A DNA stretch of 29,235 nucleotides from Chara braunii (GCA_003427395.1 BFEA01000160.1:2502998-2532232), one strand, 5' to 3'; positions 1 to 10,590 are shown, counted from the stretch's first letter. Notes: generated from the sequence alone by a model not told the origin. Made by a program: numbers and translations.

Positions 1-47
<47 letters not shown>
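1..47. repeat. (CT)n microsatellite at left window edge
   Basis: An uninterrupted CT dinucleotide tract fills the first 47 bases and probably continues outside the window. A similar tract closes the window at 29165-29235. Confidence 0.97.
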
Positions 48-50
<3 letters not shown>

Positions 51-505
51 GTCTGCTGATGCAGTGAAGTCAGATAGCGAGGGGGTGAGAGGGAGATGGT
101 GGACTGAGAAGAGGAAGAAGAAGAAATCTCTCTCTCCCATATGCCAGGTACTAACCTGCGAAGATGACGTTGTGCTGCAGGTACCTCGAAGACGAAGCTG
201 GAGCGACGGCGTTGCAGGTAAGTCTCCCTGGCCTCCGCCCAATCTCTCTCTCTCTAGTACTACTCTAGCTCCTATGGCACCCAGCGCTGAAGACTACTGC
301 TAACGCTACTAGCGTCCAACGTTGAAGACTATTGCTAGCGCTACTACTACTCCTGCAACGCTCCTCCAAAGTGCTACTGCCAAATCCTGAAGACTACCTC
401 CTGCCTCCTGAACTGCACATGAAGTGCCCGGGAAGTACCTAGGAACTACCTACCGGCCTGCAGGGAGGGTCTGTCCTATATAGAACTCAGTTTGTTTCCG
501 TTACA
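48..505. other. Non-coding stretch with a short direct repeat
   Basis: No recognisable gene. A 27-bp unit at 285-311 recurs at 320-346 with about three mismatches (GAAGACTA followed by GCTACTA). A consensus-like splice donor (CAG followed by GTAAGT, GT at 218-219) occurs here, but I could not attach it to an exon. The short open frames are consistent with chance. Confidence 0.6.
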
Positions 506-507
506 CT

Positions 508-508
<1 letters not shown>

Positions 509-540
<32 letters not shown>

Positions 541-542
541 AA

Positions 543-597
<55 letters not shown>
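509..597. repeat. Composite (AC)n-(GA)n microsatellite
   Basis: An AC tract (about 509-534) is followed directly by a GA tract (about 543-597) with one or two interruptions. The open frame across it on the minus strand encodes only Ser-Leu and Cys-Val runs and is an artefact. Confidence 0.95.
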
Positions 598-599
<2 letters not shown>

Positions 600-700
600 A
601 AGTAGGTCAAAGATAAATGGGATGTCGCTTTCCCAATGTAATGACAATTTTCGTTTTGTCCCTCTTCTGGTTCAGAGCATATCGAGCAACAAACAAAGTC

Positions 701-775
701 GTGGTCGGTAGGTGCATACAAATTTGTCGTTGTGGACACTTGTTGTCGTTATATTAGTATGCACCTACCGACCAC
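701..775. repeat. Hairpin element with perfect 19-bp arms (GGTCGGTAGGTGCATAC family)
   Basis: The left arm at 701-719 is the exact reverse complement of 757-775, with a 37-base loop. One further pair (700 with 776) extends it to 20 bp. The same core, GGTCGGTAGGTGCATA, recurs in three 72-bp hairpins at 5010-5081, 5431-5502 and 5668-5739, so this is a dispersed family. It could be a very small inverted-repeat transposon (MITE) or a conserved RNA hairpin. No target duplication is evident. Confidence 0.8.
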
Positions 776-3700
776 GTTCCATTTTGTCTCTTGTGCCTCT
801 CTACAGAGCATGCTCAACCTGATTCGTAGCACATCATGTAAACATTTTGATTGAGAATAACACATCCATGAAATCTAAAAATGTTAAATTCAGCAAATTC
901 ACAGTTTGACTTGAAACAACATGAGATATGCATGAAGATGCTGACTTCGTTTTTGTGCGTGCTTGATTTGCAAGGAAAGTTGGTTGCAGTGGTGCATACA
1001 ACAAGTGTATAATTTGATCTCATCAGTGAATTATAATCCACAAGAGTACTTAGAGTGTGCGTGCGATTTGCAAGGTTTATTTTTTTTGGAACACGCAGTG
1101 CGAATGGTTTCGGTGTTAGAGTCATCTGGTGTTGCTCGTGAGAGTGTGGGATTATCTGGGACCATTTGAGACCAGTTGGAACTGATTTGAGACTCGTGAT
1201 TTTGGGGTGTGTGCGGTTTGCGTTCCCACATTTCAAACTACTCTGAGTGGAGTGAAGGAATGTGGTTTTTGACTGCGGTTTGATTTGGGACAATCCTTGG
1301 GGGATGTGGTCCAGTTGAGACTGCATTGGGGTCATCGGGGATGATGTTTGAATCACGTAAGACTTATTTTTTAGAACACCCTCTTCGAGGGTTATCTCAT
1401 TGAGTCCTTTTTGTGGACCCAACCTTGGTCTGTTTAGGTTAAAGGAGAAGGACGTGAGTCATGAATCGGTCGGAAGGACCACAACTTGTGTGATTGTTCC
1501 CCTCACATTTTTGTTTTTTATGACGATTAATCTTCTATTTTATTGAAACATTATCTCTGTTTTCTTGAGTAAGCCGATTCAAACTTCACTCAAGGTCAGT
1601 TGAATGACTCAAACTTCCCTTTGCACATTTGTGGACCCACACTTGTTTCACGCTGTTCATTGAATGTTTGTTGAAAAGGCAAAGAGAATGTGTGTTTGCA
1701 TGTGAATTGAAAAGTCTGACTTGGGTGTGGGGTTGCATTGGATCTCTTTGAATTTATTTGTTTTGTGTGATGTGCAAATAGGTAGAGAGATGTTTAAGAA
1801 AAAGATTGATTTTGCCTATTTTAGATGAAGAAAATGATTGTCCTGTTTCTACCTCTCACCTCCATACATGTCAAAAACAATTGTATTTTGAAATGGAAAA
1901 ATTTAACGAGTACCGGAAAAGAAACTCGTGGTTATAGTGAAAACAAAATTAATCTGATTTAGTATTTCTTGAGGTTTACTCTTTCTATCCTGAATGACCT
2001 TATCTCTCTATACCCGTCCAAATGTTTTTTTTTCACTACCTCTTCTGACTCTTTTCATCCAAATTACCTTGAGCTTAGAAAAAATGAGAACAAATGGTTA
2101 TTCTCTTTTTTTTCTCTCAAATCTTTCATCACCGTTCAAATTCTTTCAATTCACCATTACTACCTACCTATCACTACTCCTAAGTAAGTGTGTGTTGATA
2201 CCTTGAACTACCTTCCAGTCCACATAATATGACACACCCCACATTGGTCACCTGGTCCAAATGCTACCATCCAACTCACAGTACCATGGAGGCTATGAAA
2301 TATCGATCAGTCCATAAGGCCAAGGGTCATGTTGTGCCCAAGTGCGCATTTTTTTTTTTTTGATATTGTGTGTGTGTGTGTGTGTCCCTACTATCTGGTC
2401 CCTATAATACCTCCTCTGCATGGTACTTTCTGTTACAAATGATACTGCCTAGCCCACGTACTATCACCCACGTCACATGATAGCGCCCTACCCACATAGT
2501 ACGTCCTGCATGAGCCAATGACAGAGTTGTGGTAAATTTTGACCCTTTTTTTTTTTTTTTTTTTTACTTGGCCACACAGTCACTCCATATACATGTTGCA
2601 TGTTTCATAGAAAGAAGGTCGTGATCTGAAATCAGGAGGTGGACGTGTGTCTTTTTTATGTGCAAGGCGTGTTGTCTTTTTTTATTGTTGAGCTGCATAG
2701 ATGTCAAAGGAAGAGGGGGAGGAGGAGGAGGTAGCCGAGACGGAGGAGGAAATTAGCAGAGGAAGACAAGGAAGAGGAGTTGGTGTGTGTTGACGGCATA
2801 TTCGCGGTGGACACCTACTTGCTGCTATAAGCACTGCATACTAATTTATTGTCATACACATTCAATAATAAAGGTTTTTCAAATGATATTGGTTTTGCAT
2901 CTATTTAGCAGGAAGGGATCATGAGATTGAGATTTTTGTTTTGGTCGGAAAAAAATATCTTAACATATATGTGAACAAGGATGGATAATATTGGGGTGTG
3001 ATAGTTTCTATCTCCACTGTGAGCGGTTGCAGGAGCCCTATTTATGACATTTATGCAAAACAAGAACTGCACACTCATACTGTTATTTGCTTCCTTGCGT
3101 ATGGTTATCTATTCCATCATTATCATCACAGTGTCTAGAGACATTTATTTTAATATTTTCACGTTGGCAAAGGCGGTGAATGGCACATCAAGTCTTCTTC
3201 ACATGCACATGATCTTGATAATTATGTCATTCAAGACTCCATTATTTTTCAAAGTGTTATTCATTATGTAGTTTTCTTTTGTTGTTTTTTGTTGTGCTTG
3301 CAGTTATGCAAGTTCAAGCCCTAAGGTGGATAAAATTGTGAATGACAACTGAATGGGAAAAATCCATCAGCAAAGTTGATGGAAGAATGTTCCCTCACCA
3401 TAGATAGTAGTAGGAGGTTGCAAACATTAGTGCAGTTAAGGCAGAAGCAGGAAAAAAAATAACTTCTCCGTCCATTTTTCAGTTTCTTTCTAGTTTTTCT
3501 CTCTACCTCTTTATTTTTGTTTGCGCCTTCTTCGGATTTCTAACTTCTGCGTGCACTCTCTTTCCACACATTTCAAGCAGTTGAGTTTGACTTTTAGTTA
3601 CTGTGGTCGTGGAGCGAAAAAAACTATTTTTTTTTATAGACGTATTGAGTGCAAGTACCTACCTTTCGCAAGGTGGATTCGTTCTTGTAGAATTGATTCA

Positions 3701-4205
3701 CCAAAGTTTAAAGGCGACGATTTTGTGTAGCTAAATTGGTGTGTGTTGTAGAAATCATAAAGTTTTGTTATGGTTAAGAATCCTATTGAAGTTGTTACTT
3801 ACTAGTTGCAAATCTAAACTTAAATTTTTATTTTTTAAATTTGTATTTTTTTCCTCTCTCTCTCCCTCCCTCCCTCTCTGTCTCCTCATCATCTCACTTT
3901 TTTTATTTTTTCCCCTTCGTCTTCCTATCCCCTCTCCTTCTATATTTTTCTCTTTCTCACACACACAAATACACATACATGCATACATGTACAAACACAA
4001 ATATATACACAAGTTCACGAGTGTTGTCTCGATGTGCAATTTGCAAGTTGAATGATTGTAGTTTGTTTTCGCCAAGTTATCAGTGTATACATATGTTATT
4101 CTGTTTATTAATTATTATTTTATTAAATAATTTTTTGACTTTGCGATTAGTAAATACGCAAAATTTTATTCATTGATCATCATATGTGAAGTTATAAATT
4201 GTCTA
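776..4205. other. Gene-poor AT-rich stretch
   Basis: I recognise no gene on either strand. The longest open frame (minus, 814-1422, about 200 codons) has an unremarkable composition and no familiar motif. Present are a T run and GT tract at 2351-2384, a T tract at 2546-2565, purine-rich GAGGAGGA sequence near 2710-2760, and CT-rich DNA at 3850-3960. A degenerate phrase around GAGACCAGTTGGAACTG / GTCCAGTTGAGACTG repeats near 1165-1325. Some of this could be intron or decayed repeat. Confidence 0.6.
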
Positions 4206-4209
4206 TATG

Positions 4210-4560
4210 GCTCACGACTCTCTGAAAATTTTAGTGGAATTACAGTCCAACTTTTCGTCCACATCTGAAAATTTTAATCAATTTCAATTCACTTTCAGTA
4301 AGTTGGGTAAAATTTCAATTGTAATTTTGGTTTACATTCTGTCCACATTTGTAATTGTTCTATCAAACTTTTCGTCTACATCTTAAACTTTCATTAACAT
4401 TTTTATCTCAATCGAGTATTTGCTGTGAAATTTTAGCCAAAATTGAATTGTTTTTGTGCAACTTGGTGAAATTTCAGTCCACAATCAGTTCAAGTTTTTG
4501 TCCAACTTTAAAATTTCATCTTGATTCTCACTTTCAGTCCATTTGAAATATTTCAAAATT
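4210..4560. repeat. Degenerate short-motif repeat region
   Basis: Phrases such as TCCAACTTTTCGTCCACATCTGAAAATTTT and TTTCAGTCCA recur loosely every 30-60 bases (for example near 4246, 4365, 4476 and 4500; the phrase is split here only for description). This looks like an old, decayed tandem array in AT-rich DNA. No coding capacity is evident. Confidence 0.4.
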
Positions 4561-4865
4561 TATTTTAGACATTTACTTTAACTAATAATTTCAATCTGTT
4601 TCACAAAAAAACGATGATAATAAGATTGAAATACTCATATTTAGACTGAAATGTATTGATTTAAACGAAAAGTTTATGAGTTTAACTTTTTGTTAACTGA
4701 AGTTTTTTGTCATATAATTTTATGTTTTACCTTGACGACTATCCATATATCGATGAGTTAAACGTCTTCAATTTTTGTTGTTATTAACAATTTTGCGGTA
4801 ATGATCTAGAAAAACTTGTTGTTATTACTTGTGTTTAATTTATAAAACTTCGAAAATTAACATAT

Positions 4866-4894
4866 TAAAATATATATATATATATATATATATA
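4866..4894. repeat. (TA)n microsatellite
   Basis: An uninterrupted TA tract of about 29 bases just upstream of the first hairpin-bearing tandem unit. Confidence 0.9.
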
Positions 4895-4912
4895 TCGATA
4901 AACATTTATAGA

Positions 4913-5110
4913 CATCGTCAATCTTAAGCACTTTTTATAAAAAATATCACGTTTTTATTTTATAATATTTTTTTTCTTCTATTACGTATACAATAATTTT
5001 TGCACATAAGGTGGGTAGGCGCATACTCTTTTATGGCATAATGTATTCATTATAATGCATAAATGTAAGAATCAAACGACCATAAGAATTGTCGCATGGT
5101 ATCACTTTGT
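4913..5110. repeat. Hairpin-bearing tandem unit, copy 1 (most diverged)
   Basis: Shares with the next two copies, in order: an AAGCACTTTT-like phrase, a TTTTATTTTATAAT-like stretch, CTTCTATTACGTAT, then a GGTGGGTAGGCGCATAC arm at 5010 and a partner arm ending at 5081. Its stem has several mismatches. The hairpin spans 72 bases, as in the other two copies. Confidence 0.65.
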
Positions 5111-5180
5111 AGCATAAATCCTAGCTGCACAGTTTCATTTTTTTTTTCTTTTGCAAAACGTTCACAATTTATACATTGTA

Positions 5181-5217
5181 GTATATATATATATATATCG
5201 TTATATATATATATATA
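5181..5217. repeat. Paired AT tracts
   Basis: Two (TA)n tracts flank a short CGT interruption and form a self-complementary stretch. They lie in the spacer between tandem copies 1 and 2, which is longer (421 bp between hairpin starts) than the 237 bp between copies 2 and 3. A perfect 7-bp hairpin (GTCGGTG-TTT-CACCGAC) lies nearby at 5299-5315. Confidence 0.8.
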
Positions 5218-5329
5218 TTATAAAATAAAACTGCACAGTAAAACGTTGGCAGAGATCGATAAGAGAACAAAAAATGAGAGGATGTGATAAATTGTTTCGT
5301 CGGTGTTTCACCGACTCATATATATATGT

Positions 5330-5565
5330 AAATATCGCCGACATTAAGCACTTATGTGAAAGAATATTACGCTCTTATTTTATAATCATCCTTCGCCTTC
5401 TATCACGTATCTAACAATGTTTGTGTATGAGGTCGGTAGGTGCATATTATTTTATGGTTTAGCATATCCGTTACACCACAGAAATGTAAGCACCAACCGA
5501 CCACAAAAAGTGTCGTCTGAAACACAAAAGTTATTTATACTTTAGAATTTGAAAAATAATATGCT
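5330..5565. repeat. Hairpin-bearing tandem unit, copy 2
   Basis: About 236 bp, clearly similar along its whole length to 5577-5800. The hairpin is at 5431-5502: GGTCGGTAGGTGCATAT pairs with ATGTAAGCACCAACCGACC apart from two A-A mismatches. The shared 3' part includes AAAAAGTGTCGTCTGAAAC and TTTGAAAAATAATATGCT. Confidence 0.8.
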
Positions 5566-5576
5566 TCGTCGTTAGC

Positions 5577-5800
5577 ATTAAGCACTTTTCATAAATGATA
5601 TTATGCTCTTATTTTATGATCGTCCTCAATCTTCTAATGTCACGTATCTATCAATGTTTGTGTATATGGTCGGTAGGTACATACTATTTTACGACTTCCC
5701 ATAGTCATTGCAACACATAAATATAGGCACCAACCGACTACAAAAAGTGTCACCTGAAACAACAGAGTTATTCACATCTTATAATTTGAAAAATAATATG
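5577..5800. repeat. Hairpin-bearing tandem unit, copy 3
   Basis: Directly follows copy 2, with the hairpin (5668-5739) offset by 237 bp. The arms retain most pairings, and the internal A-A mismatch seen in copy 2 is kept. The order of shared phrases is the same as in copy 2. Confidence 0.8.
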
Positions 5801-6060
5801 CTCCCAAAACGTTCGTCAACGTTCCTGATTACAAAAAGCGAATTCTTACTTACTTTAAAAAATATTATCTACCTTTTTTGTTCATCCATCAACTTTGCAG
5901 CTGCACAATTATGTTGCGAAACAAACACATATCGATTTGATGCTAAACTTATTCAACTGCACCTATATAAGAAGTTTTGCAATGACCATGGTGGGTATTA
6001 TGAAGAATGTGTATGATTTTGTGCTATAAGAAACAAACTTTGTTACATCCTTTTATTATG

Positions 6061-6107
6061 TGTGTGTGTGTGTGTGTGTGTGCGTGTGTGTGAGTAAAGA
6101 GAGAGGG

Positions 6108-6166
<59 letters not shown>
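6061..6166. repeat. (TG)n followed by a 59-base A tract
   Basis: A TG tract (6061-6092, one CG interruption), a short GA stretch, then 59 consecutive A residues at 6108-6166. It could be a retroposon poly(A) tail, but no element body is recognisable upstream. Open frames across it encode poly-Phe on the opposite strand and are artefacts. Confidence 0.95.
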
Positions 6167-6168
<2 letters not shown>

Positions 6169-6760
6169 AAAGAAAAGAGACGCATGTGAATCTATTAAAT
6201 TCATAAATATAAGGAAGTTGGTTTTCAATGACGTCAACATCAACAACACATCCTACACACGTAAAAATACTAAGCAAACAATGCTATAATGTAATTCTGA
6301 ATATTTTTTCAGCCTAAACATGTCAAATTATTAACATAATTCACAACCATATTATTCCAACATGATTTCAACAGGATATCAACTGTTTATCAATAGATTT
6401 TCAACACATGAGTGAAATTTTCAACACAAAATCAACTGTTGTTAAACTGTTTGTATACAGTTTAAAACAATAATATCAACATAGAGAACATGATCAATGT
6501 TTGTCCAAAGAAGATTGATTGGCTTCATGTATATATACATGAACCCCTCCCTCAAACTGTTTATAAACTGTTTACAATCTGTTGTTATACGCAAATGTAT
6601 GTGATAAACTCGTTTTCAATTACACCACTTTTTTTCTGTTGAATTAGAATGGAGCATTAAGCATGCAAAACAAAGAAGAAGAGGGCGAGCAAACACGAGG
6701 AAATAAAAAAAGAAGAAAGATACAGTTACAATCACGCCCGCTAAAAACGATAGTTACACA
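6167..6760. other. AT-rich non-coding stretch with AACTGTTT motifs
   Basis: No gene seen. The phrase AACTGTTT (and variants such as CAACTGTT) occurs repeatedly between about 6380 and 6585. A short ATGTATATATACAT palindrome lies near 6527. Composition changes sharply after about 6750. Confidence 0.55.
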
Positions 6761-7320
6761 AGATTAAGGGCGCGATCCAGACAGAGTTCATTTCCTACCG
6801 CCGCAAGATGTGCGCGAGTGACGAGCGCGGCGTGCCAAAAACTTTGAAATTCCTAAATTCCTATCTAAATCCGAGATCGCAGTAAAAGAAAAATTCCGAA
6901 GAAATAGAAATTCCAAACAGCGAAAAGGAAAACAATAATTCCAAGAGCCCACAGGGACTCGTCGTTAGTTGAAAGAAAAATTTAAAAGAAAGAAAACGAT
7001 GCTCCCGCGCGTTCATCGCGCCAAAATTTCCATTCTCCTTTGCCCTATCAGAACAAGAAAGAACCTATGGCCATCTTTATTGATTGCGCCTGACATGGCG
7101 CGCCCGCTCAACCGTCCGCCCTGGGACCTTCCCGACCCTGGCGCGTCATCACCAAAGGGGAAAATAAAAAAGGAAGCGAGGACACTCGTGCAATTTGTCC
7201 CGTCGATCCCGCCTTTCTTGCCTTGCCCATCCGATCCCGTTTTAATACCCCCCGTCATCATCACGCAGAAAGTCGCGCGGCATAGAAAATAGTTTGTCAC
7301 AGCACATCTCTTGGCGATGG
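6761..7320. other. GC- and CpG-richer island without a recognised gene
   Basis: After 6.7 kb of AT-rich DNA the composition shifts, with many CG dinucleotides (GGGCGCGATCC, GAGCGCGGCGTGCC, ATGGCGCGCCCGC). Overlapping open frames of about 107 codons exist on both strands (6969-7292 plus, 7013-7339 minus), and neither resembles a family I know. It may be a promoter or first-exon region or simply another repeat. I make no functional call. Confidence 0.4.
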
Positions 7321-8094
7321 GCCGAGGTAGGAGTGTCAAATGGGTACATAACCTCTCTACAGGCCTTATAGGTCCTGTCGCTTGCTACCCATGGGAGATG
7401 GTGCCGAAGGTGCTGGTAGGATATGGTGTCTAGATTATATCGTACTGAGTCTGTATCGCACAATATCAGAGAAGATGAATGTTCATCAAAAGGAGCGCAC
7501 AACCATGCCACATCACACGGTAGACAAGGGGTTAGGAGCGGGAAAAGTTAGACGCCCTCATCGACTGCTTGCCTCCAAGGAGCGAGAGATCAGTACGCCG
7601 TGACCTTTGTTATTAGCAAAAGGGTTTACCCATACTACATCGATGAACTAGCAAACGCTCTCGACCGGTGTACGTCTACCACAGCAAGTAAAATCTGCCA
7701 GACGTGCATCGGTAGCTCGGTGGGTGTGCGCCCCCAAGGGTGGTGACAGCCCCATAGGTACGGGAAGCTTTCCCCATAGGTGGTCGTAGGGCCAGGCGAG
7801 ATGTAGCTGGCTCACCTGGTTGAAGTGGTGGACTGTTTGAACGACCACTCCCCCGAAACCTACTATGACAAACCGGTGTCCAAATGCAGAGTCCTGTGCT
7901 ACCGAGCCTCTTTTTCCCGTGTCTCATTGGAACAGTTATTTTTCCCATGTGCCTGAGCGGCCTGAACGGACGTAGTCAGAGGTCACAGGAGTAGGCAGAC
8001 AAAGGGGTGGAATTGGAAACAGAGGTAAGGGGTGCCCTCATTATGTCAGTCTCTCATGCTAAACGGGGGAACTTGCAAGCAGAAAGAGAAATCT
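7321..8094. other. Unrecognised non-coding stretch
   Basis: Frames are short and broken on both strands. The sequence lies directly upstream of the tRNA-like head at 8101 and may belong to an older interspersed repeat. I see no protein motif. Confidence 0.5.
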
Positions 8095-8170
8095 TCAAGG
8101 GGCTCAGTGGTTAGAGCACCGGTTGGAAATGCGCGTTGTGGTATGAGGTTCCGGGTTCAAAACTTGCAGC
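8095..8170 (+). repeat. tRNA-like SINE head (A and B boxes)
   Basis: GGCTCAGTGGTTAGAGCACC at 8101-8120 matches the D-arm and A-box of a tRNA, with a perfect GCTC/GAGC stem. GGGTTCAAAAC at 8153-8163 matches an RNA polymerase III B-box at the usual distance. The acceptor and T stems do not pair, so this is not a functional tRNA. It is the head expected of a tRNA-derived short interspersed element. Confidence 0.6.
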
Positions 8171-8452
8171 CTTGCGCATGGACACCGGCAGGGCGTTAGA
8201 ATGACGCACGCTGGACATCCTTGGGATGACGCAGGTAAGTTGTTACTGACACTGCCTGCGCACCACCCAAGGGGTAGTCCATGGTTGTTGTACGTTGGGA
8301 CTGGGCGATGGTGGGTATCCTGATGCTCTTGGTCTACGGGGTTGGCATGAGACTGCTGGGTGGTTTGCATAGTCAGGTTTACTCGAGCACAGCTACAGAC
8401 TATGTCACAGCGTAGGTCAATAGGTTAGGTCACTTGCATGGTTCACATAAGG

Positions 8453-8832
8453 TCCTGTGTTCAATACCAGACTGTAACTTAGGTCTGGTCATCCTCTTAG
8501 TACGTGGTCAAAAGGATTGAGGCTGGCATAGCAGTTCCTTGGTACGGGATGTCGGCAGGATTCCCATCGCACTTCGGGGTTCTTACCGCAGGGCCAGAAC
8601 AGGCTCCAGGGACATACGAAGCGAACGGAGGATTGTCTACTCTCAGATTACCATCCTGTGTTCGATACCGGACTGTAACGTATGGCTGGTCATCTTCTTA
8701 GTACGTGGTTAAAGGATTGAGGCTGGCATAGCAGTTCCTTAGTACGGGATGTCGGCAGGGTTCCCATTGCACTTCGGCATTCTTACCGCGAGATCGGAAC
8801 CGGCTCCAGGGACATACGAGGGAACGGAGGAT
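8453..8832 (+). repeat. Tandem duplication of a ~180-bp unit carrying a B-box
   Basis: Copy 1 starts at 8453 and copy 2 at 8654 (201-bp offset). Both run from TCCTGTGTTC to GAACGGAGGAT with only scattered substitutions. Each has a pol III B-box-like motif, GTTCAATACC or GTTCGATACC. The GCGTAGGTCAATAGGTTAGG upstream at 8410 resembles a decayed A-box region. This is probably part of a second SINE family or a head-duplicated SINE. Confidence 0.75.
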
Positions 8833-9300
8833 ACCCAGCTCTCTATCATCACCACACAACTAAAGCTAGATGGGAGTCACTGTGCACCCTCATGATGACC
8901 TGTAGTAGCATGTTCATACCTTGCTTCCGAAGTCCCCATGCAATCAGGCTTGCACGGCGTCTTCTTCAACCGGGGCTGAGCAGGCGGCAGGAGTCTCTGC
9001 TTGGCCCCGGTACCTGCAACCGCTATCTGGTCAGGTCACCCTGCCAAGATGGCAATGGGTGATGGTCCTGGGTGGTTAACACTAGGGTAGGATAGGGGGG
9101 GTGAGGGTGCGCCAGGGCGAAAAGATGAAAGGAAGGGGAGGGTGGGGTCTTCAGAGGGTTTCAGCTGGACAACCGAGTGGCGGAGTACTGTGGGTGACTG
9201 CCATCCGTCTAGTATCCCACCTCTACAACAACCTGTGCTTAAAAAACATAAAATTAAAAATAAAAATAAAAATAAAAAGGAAAAAAGGGAAAAAACAAAT
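8833..9300 (+). repeat. Probable 3' body and A-rich tail of a retroposon
   Basis: G-rich sequence near 9088-9170 ends in AACAACCTGTGCTTAA and then an (AAAAT)n-type tail at about 9240-9299. An A-rich tail with interspersed T is expected for the 3' end of a SINE or LINE. The tRNA-like heads upstream at 8101 and 8410 may belong to the same or nested elements. Exact boundaries and target duplications could not be set. Confidence 0.45.
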
Positions 9301-9365
9301 AACCTATGTCAGCCATTTGGCTGCCCTCCCGTGCTGCACAGATTGGCCACGCAGAAAGAAAAGTC

Positions 9366-9538
9366 GGGCCTTGCTCCACTAGGCAACACAGGCACAAAAG
9401 ACATAAACCGTGGCAGTGTATCTTTCGGATTCTTTCCATTCCATGTTCTAACGGAAGATTCTTTGGAAGATTCATTCTCATACATACACTGCCATATTTT
9501 TTGTCTTTTGTGCATGTGTTGAGTAGTGGAGCAAGTCC
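9366..9538. mobile_element. Fold-back MITE, 173 bp
   Basis: The left end (GGGCCTTGCTCCACTA...) and right end (...GTGGAGCAAGTCC) are long terminal inverted repeats. Pairing continues inward through GCACAAAAGACA, GGCAGTGTAT and GAATG/CATTC, so nearly the whole element can fold back. No transposase is encoded. The same terminal sequence, including TTGCACAAAAGACAAA, is found in the element at 26954-27205, which defines a family. The superfamily is not assigned because the target duplication is unclear. Confidence 0.75.
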
Positions 9539-9606
9539 ATCGTCAGTCTCTCATCTCTCATAATGACCTGCCGTGCTCCACTACTCACCACTCGCATAAA
9601 AAACTA

Positions 9607-9729
9607 AGGGCATCGCCACACCACTCTCGAAATGTCAAAATGAGAATGAACTTCCTGCGAGAACATGGCCAGATGCGCCCGCCATGATTTTGTCGTTTTC
9701 ACATTTCGGGAGCGGTGTGGCGAGGCCCT
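9607..9729. mobile_element. Fold-back element, 123 bp
   Basis: AGGGCATCGCCACACCACTC at the left pairs with GAGCGGTGTGGCGAGGCCCT at the right, and pairing extends through CGAAATGT to about 35 bp with five mismatches. There is no coding capacity. The AGGGC ends resemble those of the 9366-9538 and 26954-27205 elements, but the internal sequence differs. Confidence 0.7.
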
Positions 9730-10030
9730 AAACATTATGGTGGTGTAACTTTCCGTGGACCGTTGAGCTTCGCTCCACCACTCACCAATCGTGCAAAATA
9801 AAAACGAATCTTGCGCTGGAACATGGACAGATACCATTTCTCGATTTATGCGTGTCATCCTTGCGCAGGGGCCATGCTAATCACCGCCGCTACTCACCAC
9901 ATGTACAATTAAAAAACAAACAAACAAACAAACAAACAAACAAACAAACAAACAAAAAACTAGGGCGTATCTTTCCATGATCTAGGGAGGATTTATCCTC
10001 CTTTGCACTACTGGCGAATAGTGGAGGAGG
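9730..10030. repeat. Further nested fold-back debris and a (CAAA)n tract
   Basis: Phrases such as GCTCCACCACTCACCA (about 9773), CTACTCACCACATGTAC (about 9891) and CACTACTGGCGAATAGTGG (about 10007) resemble the terminal repeats of the neighbouring elements, so this is probably a nest of truncated copies. A CAAA tetranucleotide tract runs from about 9911 to 9957. Confidence 0.5.
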
Positions 10031-10271
10031 GCCCAATGGGCACGATTCTGTTTTGTTTTTTCTTCTTTGTTTTTGTTTCTTTGTGCGCCTGCAGGATTGC
10101 GGATGTTGTGAAGAGGGACTGAAAAGCAAGTGCAATCGGGTGGAAGATCTGGAACTTGGAAAATGGACGGCCAGATAAGAAAGAAGGGGTGCAGGCAGAG
10201 GGAAAGTGCACCTTAACTGAAGTGGAGAAAAAAGGAGAATAGAGGTGTAAGCTGGACGCAGGGACATACAG

Positions 10272-10590
10272 GAAACCCAGCAAGCAAGCCCCTCCCGACA
10301 GTGTGTACAGAGGCGCGGAGGCACAGCCCCGACGCAGCCAGGACCAATGTTGCAGAAACATACAGGCAAGCACCTCCTGACACTGTGTACAGCGCCCGGA
10401 GGCAGCCAGGACCAATGTTGCAGAAACAGACAGGCAAGCACCTCCTGACACGGTGTACAGCACAGCGCGGCGCTCCCCGGAGGAAGCGAGGACCAATGTT
10501 GCAGAAACAGACAGGCTAGCACCTCCTGACACCGTGTACAGCGCGCACGGCGCAGCCCGGAGGGAGCGAGGACCAACGCAGCAGAAACAA
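10272..10590. repeat. Minisatellite, 68-81 bp units
   Basis: GGACCAA starts units at 10341, 10409, 10490 and 10570 (offsets 68, 81, 80), and a partial unit precedes the first. The shared core is AATGTTGCAGAAACA, then ACAGGCAAGCACCTCCTGACA, ending in GTGTACAGC (the second phrase is written with its usual variation). Length differences fall in a GC-rich linker. Because 68 and 80 are not multiples of three, the open minus-strand frames across it change phase from unit to unit, which argues against a repeated protein. Confidence 0.85.

Noticed and set aside
814-1422. Minus-strand open frame of about 200 codons
   Set aside because: No recognisable domain and no splice or promoter context. The plus strand contains degenerate repeats that could keep the frame open by chance.
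8095-8170. Functional tRNA gene
   Set aside because: The D-arm and B-box are good, but acceptor and T stems do not pair and the anticodon arm is not convincing, so it is called a SINE head.
10272-10590. CRISPR-like array of repeats and spacers
   Set aside because: The context is eukaryotic, the units are contiguous minisatellite repeats with related linkers, and there are no unique spacers or cas genes.
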